The notes under the pieces are model-generated. The model made no database searches and was not told the origin of the DNA. It saw only the letters and a list, made by a program, of their open reading frames with translations. Shown piece after piece: positions 40,901-46,497 of a stretch of DNA of 46,497 bases. Both the position numbers and the translations under genes were made by a program. The stretch is from an uncultured Clostridia bacterium. GTDB taxonomy: Bacteria > Bacillota > Clostridia > TANB77 > CAG-465. Positions within the stretch are counted from its first letter, which is position 1. Each line of letters starts with the position of its first letter. The stretch covers positions 1 to 46,497 of the forward strand of contig CAKPOO010000011.1 of assembly GCA_934169925.1 (NCBI GenBank). Direction: 5' to 3'.

Positions 40901-41836
40901 ATGGATTTATTAAAAAATAATTATATGCATACACAAAAATTAATGATATTTATTACATTTTTATTTACAGTAATTCTTTTTTTATTTACTACTAAGACAT
41001 ATGCTTTTTCAAGCTCAAACTTTAGTCTAAAAACATATACTACAACTGCAAATGTTAGACTTAGAAATAACTTAAATAAAACACTAAAAACTGTAAAGAA
41101 AAATACAAAAGTAAATGTTATTGGAAGTTTAAATGATTACTATATTGTTATACTTAAAAACAAGCAAATAGGATATATATCTAAAAAATATTTAAAACAA
41201 TCTTCTACTACACAAAAATTTGTAAGCTATACAAATGTGCAAAAATATAACGTTAAAGTAGCAAAAAATAATGTAAATTTAAGAGCTGGTCCATCTACTA
41301 CATTTAAAACATACAAAAAGTTAAAAAGTAATGCTACTTTAGAAGTTATAGGGAATGTATCAAATTTTTTAGTTGTAATAACTAGTGATAATTATGTTGG
41401 ATTTGTACGAAATGACATGGTTAAAAAAGAGATAAAAAGTGATTCATCACTTCCAAATACAAAAGCTACAGCTTTATCTATTATAAACAAAGCAAGAAAA
41501 AATAAAGGATTATCAAACTTAAAAGAAGATTCTTTTTTATCTATAATTGCTCAAAAAAAATCTGATGATATGGTAAAAAATTCTTATTTTTCTCACAATT
41601 CTAAAACTTATGGTACTCCTTTTGAAATGATGAAAAAAGCAGGAATTTTATATAGTGAAGCAGGTGAAAGTATTGCTGGTAATGCAAGTGTTGAAAGTGC
41701 TTTAAATTTACTTATAAATGACAATACTAAAAATAAAAATATATTTTCTAAAAGCTTTGATTATATTGGTATTGGTATAACAAAAAGTGATGTTTATGGA
41801 TATATTGTAGTTTTAATGTTTATAAAAAAGCCTTAG
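40901..41836 (+). CDS. secreted SH3-SH3-CAP domain protein
   Basis: 311 residues. Signal peptide or anchor at 13-37 (LMIFITFLFTVILFLFTTKTYA, cleavage likely after AYA-like site). Two bacterial SH3 domains (about 46-97 ANVRLRNNLNKTLKTV..., and 120-172 NVNLRAGPSTTFKTYKKL) that bind cell wall, then a CAP/SCP domain from about 190 with IINKARKNKGLSNL, SYFSHNSKTYGTPFEM and GESIAGN. The family is extracellular and wall-associated in spore-formers (YkwD-like). Own ribosome site GAGGTA; ends in a terminator shared with the patatin gene. Confidence 0.88.
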   Translation: MDLLKNNYMHTQKLMIFITFLFTVILFLFTTKTYAFSSSNFSLKTYTTTANVRLRNNLNKTLKTVKKNTKVNVIGSLNDYYIVILKNKQIGYISKKYLKQSSTTQKFVSYTNVQKYNVKVAKNNVNLRAGPSTTFKTYKKLKSNATLEVIGNVSNFLVVITSDNYVGFVRNDMVKKEIKSDSSLPNTKATALSIINKARKNKGLSNLKEDSFLSIIAQKKSDDMVKNSYFSHNSKTYGTPFEMMKKAGILYSEAGESIAGNASVESALNLLINDNTKNKNIFSKSFDYIGIGITKSDVYGYIVVLMFIKKP

Positions 41837-41863
41837 AATTTTTAATATTCTAAAGCTTTTTTT
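41824..41863. terminator. bidirectional terminator between CAP and patatin genes
   Basis: AAAAAAGC-x-TTAGAAT and ATTCTAA-x-GCTTTTTT (41824-41862) form a long stem with one internal mismatch, overlapping the stop codons of both convergent genes. Confidence 0.82.
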
Positions 41864-42714
41864 ATATCATTTATATTTTCTTTTGCAGTGTAATATCCTG
41901 CATTTGCTATATCAATCATGTTATTACAATCAAGTAAATTAACATTTGGTAAATTTATGTTTAAATTATAATCTGATAAATTAATACTTTCTTGTGACAT
42001 ATCATTTCCCATTATCTCAAAACATTTAGAAAGTAGTGAAATTATACTACCATCTTTTACATTCCTAATTGGATCATTTATAAAACTTACACTTAGTATT
42101 TTATTTTCATCATCAATTAACTTTAAAGCCTTTGTCGGAATGTTTTCTTTTAAACCTCCATCAATCATCATATAATTTTTATACATAAGAGGTTCAAAAA
42201 ATCCAGGAAATGCACAACTTGACATTATAGCAGTAGTTATATCAGAATTATACATATATATACTTTTATCCTTTATTTTTTCATAATCTTTTATCACTTT
42301 ATTTGTAAAATATATTGATCTTCCACTATTTGCATCAGCTGCTACAATCATAATCGGCATTTTTAAACAGCTAATATTAAATACATTTTTATTACTAAAA
42401 AACATATTCAAAGCATTTTTTAAATTATTAGAATTTACAATTCCTGAAATCCTACTATTTGGATTTATAAGATCACTCATAAGTTTAATTGGAAATTTTA
42501 AATTAAATGATGTTACCTTCTTACAATTATTCTTAAATATATCAAGTATTTCATATGGCGTATATCCAGCTACATATAACGATGCAACAATGCTACCACT
42601 ACTTGTTCCACTTATACTTTCAATTTTTATATTTTCTTCCTTTAGTGCTTGTAATACCCCTATATGAGCAGCACCCTTTGCACCTCCTCCACTTAAAGCT
42701 AGTCCAATTTTCAT
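41842..42714 (-). CDS. patatin-like phospholipase
   Basis: 290 residues. Oxyanion loop LALSGGGAKGAAHIGV (residues 5-20), nucleophile in GTSSGS (Ser38), and catalytic Asp in MIDGGLKENIP complete the Ser-Asp dyad. It should hydrolyse acyl ester bonds of membrane lipids; the RssA/YlbK-like short forms are cytoplasmic. Ribosome site GGGAGGA. Single-gene unit with terminator. Confidence 0.92.
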   Translation of the reverse strand: MKIGLALSGGGAKGAAHIGVLQALKEENIKIESISGTSSGSIVASLYVAGYTPYEILDIFKNNCKKVTSFNLKFPIKLMSDLINPNSRISGIVNSNNLKNALNMFFSNKNVFNISCLKMPIMIVAADANSGRSIYFTNKVIKDYEKIKDKSIYMYNSDITTAIMSSCAFPGFFEPLMYKNYMMIDGGLKENIPTKALKLIDDENKILSVSFINDPIRNVKDGSIISLLSKCFEIMGNDMSQESINLSDYNLNINLPNVNLLDCNNMIDIANAGYYTAKENINDIKKALEY

Positions 42715-42809
42715 TCTATCCTCCCAATTTATTTTTAATTTTTTTAATTTTTCAATTTTTTGATTTATTATATTTTACTATCTTTACCATTTATATTTAT
42801 TATATGAAA

Positions 42810-42846
42810 ATAAAAAAAATAAGTGAGGAATTAATCCTCACTTATT
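42810..42846. terminator. strong terminator of the second repeat-protein gene
   Basis: AATAAGTGAGGA (42818-42829) and TCCTCACTTATT (42835-42846) form a perfect 12-bp stem, loop of five, with eight T residues after it on the minus strand. Confidence 0.88.
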
Positions 42847-42854
42847 AAAAATAA

Positions 42855-43610
42855 TTAAAGTTCCACAACATTGCCATTTTCATCAAATCCTAAATCTTTA
42901 TAAAAAGACTCTACTAATGCTACTTTTACACTTCCACAGAAAAATTTCTTAAGTGGAAATTCCAAATTATTCTCATAGAAATGTTCCGGTTTAACAAAAG
43001 AAATTACTTCTTTAAAAGTACTAATTTTTAATTTTTCCGTAACCAGCCAGCATACAGCAAAAACAGCTTTTTTCTTATCCCAGTACTCTTCTGCATCAAT
43101 ATACTCTGGAAATTCAAAGTCAAAAAACCTGTTAGGATAGACAAAGTTTACAGCTAAATAACAATTGCCATCAAATCTTTTTAATAATATATCAAGCAAG
43201 CCATACTTTTTAAAATCAGTATACTTTGGTACATTTCCATCAAGCAAATCAATCATTTCCTTGATTTTTTCTATATCATCTAACTTATGTTTCTGGCCTT
43301 TAGGTTTTATCCTCATCTGAGATTTTTTAAACTTTCTTGGATATGCAGCATCCAAATATAAATATGGGCTACTATCAAAAAAATAAATAAGAGGTGTTAC
43401 AAGTTTATACTTTGTGAAAAAATATGTATCAAGATTATCTAAAATCTCCTGATCATTATACTTTAACACATCTTCAATTAAATACCGAAAAAGTTCTATA
43501 GCAACTTCTTTATTTGAAAAAAAGTTACTAGGAAATCTTTTTATCTTGTCCTCCAATCTCATATTGTACAATTCCTTTGGTGATAACTTTACTAATTCTA
43601 CTTCGTTCAT
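42855..43610 (-). CDS. DUF4046-like repeat protein, paralogue of the 3443-4642 gene
   Basis: 251 residues. It opens with VKLSPKELYNMRLEDKIKRF, matching the opening of the 3443-4642 protein (VQVYKLLLEGKIERF), then holds units with S.YLYLDAAYPRKFK, the segment VPKYTDFKKYGLLDILLKRF (matching YPKYNDYKNNRLLGLILRRF) and EYWDKKKAVFAVCWLVTEKLK...FYENNLEFPLKKFFCGSVKVAL. The degenerate repeats are fewer than in the paralogue. It has its own promoter (43664-43692), nearly identical to that at 5744-5772, and its own terminator. Function unknown. Confidence 0.65.
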   Translation of the reverse strand: MNEVELVKLSPKELYNMRLEDKIKRFPSNFFSNKEVAIELFRYLIEDVLKYNDQEILDNLDTYFFTKYKLVTPLIYFFDSSPYLYLDAAYPRKFKKSQMRIKPKGQKHKLDDIEKIKEMIDLLDGNVPKYTDFKKYGLLDILLKRFDGNCYLAVNFVYPNRFFDFEFPEYIDAEEYWDKKKAVFAVCWLVTEKLKISTFKEVISFVKPEHFYENNLEFPLKKFFCGSVKVALVESFYKDLGFDENGNVVEL

Positions 43611-43625
43611 AAATTTCCCTTTCTT

Positions 43626-43649
43626 TAATAATTATTATTGAATATTCAA
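43626..43649. promoter_or_regulatory. palindromes in the leader of the 42855-43610 gene
   Basis: TAATAATTATTA (43626-43637) and TTGAATATTCAA (43638-43649) are two adjacent perfect 12-bp palindromes between the -10 and the ribosome site. The first shares the core ATAATTAT with the operators at 5675-5719. AT-richness makes chance matches fairly likely. Confidence 0.35.
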
Positions 43650-43663
43650 ATTGCAATAACATA

Positions 43664-43692
43664 ATTTTAACATACATTCATTTTTATGTCAA
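43664..43692 (-). promoter_or_regulatory. sigma-A promoter of the second repeat-protein gene
   Basis: Minus strand TTGACA (43692-43687), 17-bp spacer, TAAAAT (43669-43664). It matches the promoter at 5744-5772 at 24 of 29 positions, including most of the spacer. Confidence 0.75.
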
Positions 43693-43768
43693 GTAAGTAT
43701 TTTTTACACATTTTATTATTAACAATTTTTCTTTCTTTAGCATTTAATATCTATAGAAAGGAGTGTTT

Positions 43769-44353
43769 ATGATTAAAATTATACCTGCTATTATTTTTAG
43801 CATTGCATCAAATTTAGATAACATTCTCCTTGGAATATCTTTTGGTATAAAGAAAATTAAAATTAAAGAAACTATAATTTTGCTTATTTCATTTTTCACA
43901 ACAATTTTTACTTTTTTAACAATTTATCTTGGAAATTTTCTTTGTAACCATTTTCTTGATTTAAAAGTAACAAAATATATTGGTGGATTTTTTTTAATTT
44001 ACCTTGGTATTTCTTCTTTAATAAAATATTTTTTTGAAAGTAAAGATTGCGAGTTAGAAAGTATAAATAGTAAAATAAAATTAATTGAAGAAAATAATAA
44101 AATATCAAAAAAAGATCTATTTTATTTAATATTAATATTATCTAGCAATAACATATCTGTTGGACTTGCTAGTAGTGTTTCAAATATATCAGTTTTTCTG
44201 GTAGTGTTTTTTTGCTTTATTTTTAGCTTTATTTTTTTACTAATTGGAAATATTATTGGAATAAAATTTAACAAATGTACCTTTATACAAAAATATTGTA
44301 ATATTATTTCATATATTTTCTTTTTTATTTTGGGAATTTTATTTATTGTTTAA
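43769..44353 (+). CDS. MntP/YtaF-like membrane protein
   Basis: 194 residues from ATG at 43769 (AAAGGAG precedes; an in-frame GTG overlaps that site). Six helices in two halves of three; the first carries SIASNLDNILLGISFGIKKIKI and the second LSSNNISVGLASSVSNIS, i.e. the repeated N/D-N-x-x-x-G motif of the LysE/MntP superfamily. It most resembles the sporulation membrane protein YtaF. A metal-ion exporter role is known for MntP; the role of YtaF is not settled. Confidence 0.8.
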   Translation: MIKIIPAIIFSIASNLDNILLGISFGIKKIKIKETIILLISFFTTIFTFLTIYLGNFLCNHFLDLKVTKYIGGFFLIYLGISSLIKYFFESKDCELESINSKIKLIEENNKISKKDLFYLILILSSNNISVGLASSVSNISVFLVVFFCFIFSFIFLLIGNIIGIKFNKCTFIQKYCNIISYIFFFILGILFIV

Positions 44354-44360
44354 TATATAA

Positions 44361-44397
44361 AAAAAGGATGAATATTACAAATTCATCCTTTTTAGTT
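44361..44397. terminator. bidirectional terminator
   Basis: AAAAAGGATGAAT (44361-44373) and ATTCATCCTTTTT (44381-44393) form a perfect 13-bp stem between the convergent YtaF-like gene and the 44399-44899 gene. Confidence 0.85.
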
Positions 44398-44398
44398 T

Positions 44399-44899
44399 TT
44401 ATATATATTTTTCTATTTTTAAACTTTTTACATCTGATAAATTTTTATTAACAGGTATATCAATTGAAGCCATTCCTAAAGGATTCATACTTAAAACAAC
44501 TCCTTGTACCTTTGTAACTTCTTTATCACTACCATCTAGTAAAATAAAATTTACTTTTAGATCAGTTATAGTTTTATTGGTCATATTTGATATATCAATA
44601 GCTATAGACGTATCATCAAAGTTTACTGATATTTTTGCACTTTCAATTTTTATTTCATCTATAGTTGAATTTACTATCAAATCTTTTGATTCATCTTGTC
44701 TTGCATTAGTTTTAGATATAATTTGAGTTCCAATATTTTCTGGAATTTCTTCTTGTTTATTTTCTACTGCTCCTGCATTTTTATGTTTTTTAATATTAAT
44801 ATAAACAGTTAAAGTAATAATTAAAATAAGTATTACAATACATACTACAATTTTTATATATTTTTTATTAACTTTACTATTATTCAAATTTTTTTTCAT
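44399..44899 (-). CDS. membrane-anchored protein with extracytoplasmic beta domain
   Basis: 166 residues from ATG at 44899. Basic N-terminus (KKNLNNSKVNKKYIK), one helix (IVVCIVILILIITLTVYINI), a linker, then from about 85 a beta-sandwich like region (IDISNMTNKTITDLKVNFIL, then GMASIDIPVN) resembling FxLYD-type domains. It follows the large surface protein gene by 27 bp and is likely co-transcribed, so it may be an accessory factor for it. Specific function unknown. Confidence 0.6.
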   Translation of the reverse strand: MKKNLNNSKVNKKYIKIVVCIVILILIITLTVYINIKKHKNAGAVENKQEEIPENIGTQIISKTNARQDESKDLIVNSTIDEIKIESAKISVNFDDTSIAIDISNMTNKTITDLKVNFILLDGSDKEVTKVQGVVLSMNPLGMASIDIPVNKNLSDVKSLKIEKYI

Positions 44900-44926
44900 A
44901 ATAAACTCTTTTTCCTTAATATACAA

Positions 44927-46497
44927 TTAAATATTTACTTTATATGGTATTGAAATATTACCAACACCATCTTTTACAACTATTAAATAAATTCCACTGT
45001 ATGGTAAACTTAAACTTGAACTACTACTCCAATTAATAGCCTTATCTCTGTTGATATTTAGATATCCATATTCTTTTACACCTGAACCAGTTAAATTTAA
45101 ATTTTTATTTATATCATTTGCAGTTATTGTAACATTTCTTCCACTTACCAAAACTTTTGTTATTGTAGGTAGTGTACTATCAAATAATCCAAGCTCTACA
45201 TAAGTAGTAGAGTTATTTTCTGCACCATCTTTTAATAAAATTGCATATTTTTTCGATGAATATAAATCACCTGTTACAGTATAATTTCTTGAATAAATTC
45301 CATTATAATAACTTGCAAGTTTTAAGTCATACAATTTATTTAGTCCTATTTTTACATTTCCTGATCCTTCGTCTTTTGCTGAGATGTTTACTGTTCTATG
45401 CTTGTACCAAACTCCTGCTGAATCTGGATTATCTACTAAAGTAGGTGCCTTTGAATCAATATTTGATATTGTAATATCCTTGCTATATGAATTACCTAAT
45501 TGGTCTGTTACAACAACTTTCCATGTAGCACTACCAAGTTGTTCTATTGCTGGTGTAAATTTTATATTCCAATTACCATTATTAACAACTGCTGTTCCAG
45601 TATACACAGTATCATTGGAACCATTAACAAGTTTTACAGTTACTGTTTTTGACAAATTTTCTGTTCCTGATATATCAAAAGATTTTGTAGTTGTCCAAGT
45701 TCCACTTGATGATTGATTTGTTTGCACAATAGAAGTTATTTTTGGTACTTCATGATCTTGATAAATGTACTCATTTCCTATTGGGTAGTTATCTCCAATA
45801 TACACTGTATTTCCTACAACTGAACCTAAAGTTCCATCTCCAAAAGATGGGTACATTGCTCTTTGTAAATTTTCATCAAATGTAAATACATATGTAAATG
45901 TATATGTTGAGCCAGATCTAGTATATGAAGATGTATATGATTTTTCATTATACGTTGCATTCCAAGTTCTACCTGGGATTCCAATAAATTCAAAACCATT
46001 TTCTACAGTTGCTGAAAAAGAATATGTACATGTTTTGTAATCGTCAGAATATTTTATATTTGCTTTACCTAAAGTATAAAATCTTTGTCCACAATCTATG
46101 CAAACTCCATGATAAATATAATGACATGTTGAATTTACTTCTATTCCACATTTTGGACACTTTCCTGGATTTTTACAACTTAATACATTTCCAGATGCAT
46201 CTTTACATCTTTCAGAAAATATCCAAATACCACAATTTATACAATGTCTATAATGTATATGTCTTTGAGAATTTGTTGGATGATATTGTTCAGTTAAAAC
46301 ACAAGCTGGTTTGTATGAATAACTATATCCACATTTACAAGTATAATAGAATTGATTTTGTGGATCACATTCTACTGGACTTGCTATAATTGAAGTTTTT
46401 GTATACGTATGCCCTTTAACATTTCTTGTAGCTCCACATACTGTACAATATTCCCAGTGATTTGAACCATCATACTTTGTAGCCCAAATACATGTAT
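44927..46497 (-). CDS. large extracellular protein with Cys-x-x-Cys modules and Ig-like domains, partial
   Basis: The frame is open from the stop at 44927 to the window edge, 522 codons, so the gene start lies beyond 46497. The part nearest the edge has repeated Cys pairs with His: HWEYCTVCGATRNVKGH, YTCKCGYS, HCINCGIWIFSERC, KCPKCGIEVN, HGVCIDCGQRF, like the zinc-ribbon-like repeats of gut Clostridia surface proteins. After about residue 170 come Ig-like/bacterial adhesin-type domains (TVTVKLVNGSNDTVYTGTAV, DQLGNSYSKDITISNIDSKA, VKDGVGNISIPYKV). No anchor motif at the C-terminus. Probably displayed on or released from the cell surface. Confidence 0.8.
   Translation of the reverse strand, partial: TCIWATKYDGSNHWEYCTVCGATRNVKGHTYTKTSIIASPVECDPQNQFYYTCKCGYSYSYKPACVLTEQYHPTNSQRHIHYRHCINCGIWIFSERCKDASGNVLSCKNPGKCPKCGIEVNSTCHYIYHGVCIDCGQRFYTLGKANIKYSDDYKTCTYSFSATVENGFEFIGIPGRTWNATYNEKSYTSSYTRSGSTYTFTYVFTFDENLQRAMYPSFGDGTLGSVVGNTVYIGDNYPIGNEYIYQDHEVPKITSIVQTNQSSSGTWTTTKSFDISGTENLSKTVTVKLVNGSNDTVYTGTAVVNNGNWNIKFTPAIEQLGSATWKVVVTDQLGNSYSKDITISNIDSKAPTLVDNPDSAGVWYKHRTVNISAKDEGSGNVKIGLNKLYDLKLASYYNGIYSRNYTVTGDLYSSKKYAILLKDGAENNSTTYVELGLFDSTLPTITKVLVSGRNVTITANDINKNLNLTGSGVKEYGYLNINRDKAINWSSSSSLSLPYSGIYLIVVKDGVGNISIPYKVNI

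Noticed and set aside
46009..46389. Plus-strand open frame of 126 codons near the right edge
   Set aside because: The minus strand is open through the window edge with Cys-x-x-Cys modules; the plus frame is its shadow.

Overview
The window is very AT-rich, with strong AGGAGG-type ribosome sites, TTGACA-17-TATAAT promoters and many intrinsic terminators. Its gene content is that of a low-GC Firmicute of the Clostridia type, probably a gut lineage: spoVG, a YtaF-like protein, prkC/prpC, glmR/yvcK, DUF1540, pgsA, a pilin-like SUMF1 protein and a CxxC-rich surface protein. No rRNA, tRNA or CRISPR array was recognised.

Layout. 1-510 is the end of an integrated mobile element (start of a parA-like gene and a 50-residue protein gene). 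It cuts uvrB after residue 91. 867-7770 is accessory: an ImmA/IrrE-type peptidase, a CobW GTPase, a repeat protein, a protein of unlike composition behind a perfect promoter with two palindromic operators, and an AgrC-like kinase with two tiny membrane proteins. 7901-12748 carries glmR/yvcK, a frameshifted sugar nucleotidyltransferase, a galacturonokinase-like GHMP kinase, pgsA and a coupled unknown gene. 13477-18664 has a GT4 glycosyltransferase with a membrane partner, recG on the opposite strand, and an unknown with a degenerate zincin-like motif. 18700-25640 is a likely minus-strand operon (M50 protease, ABC ATPase, ABC permease fused to a CPBP protease, tsaD, phosphoesterase) preceded by an MFS transporter. 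25741-30700 is rlmN, a cation exchanger, prpC and prkC. 31738-39447 runs fmt, a frameshifted pilin/SUMF1 gene, DUF1540, uvrC, spoVG, DUF2344, a TIM-barrel isomerase and an AAA/DUF4143 ATPase. 39574-46497 holds an oxidoreductase, an SH3-CAP secreted protein, a patatin, a second repeat protein, a YtaF-like protein and an extracellular protein gene that leaves the window.

The most unusual stretch is 30793-31709, between rlmN and fmt. It contains three tandem, clearly related transcription units, each with its own TTGACA-17 bp promoter and its own terminator. They encode no normal protein, only five micro-ORFs of 7-15 codons, each behind a strong Shine-Dalgarno sequence. All five peptides begin Met-(Asn/Ser/Asp)-Ile-Arg (MNIRGHT..., MSIRAQP, MNIRAPTND, MDIRSPTTI, MNIRDHPLHY). 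Leaders and terminators are also conserved between units, so whole units appear to have been duplicated. I know of no described system with this layout. Two hypotheses are offered: short arrest/drop-off peptides (several contain Arg-Ala/Ser-Pro) acting at the ribosome exit tunnel that RlmN modifies, or a family of small regulatory RNAs.

Other leads: two copies of an uncharacterised repeat protein family whose transcription units have near-identical promoters; a three-copy 23-bp-period repeat upstream of the DUF4143 ATPase; loss of UvrB integrity together with a UvrC that lacks its C-terminal helix-hairpin-helix domain; and two single-base frameshifts in otherwise intact genes.
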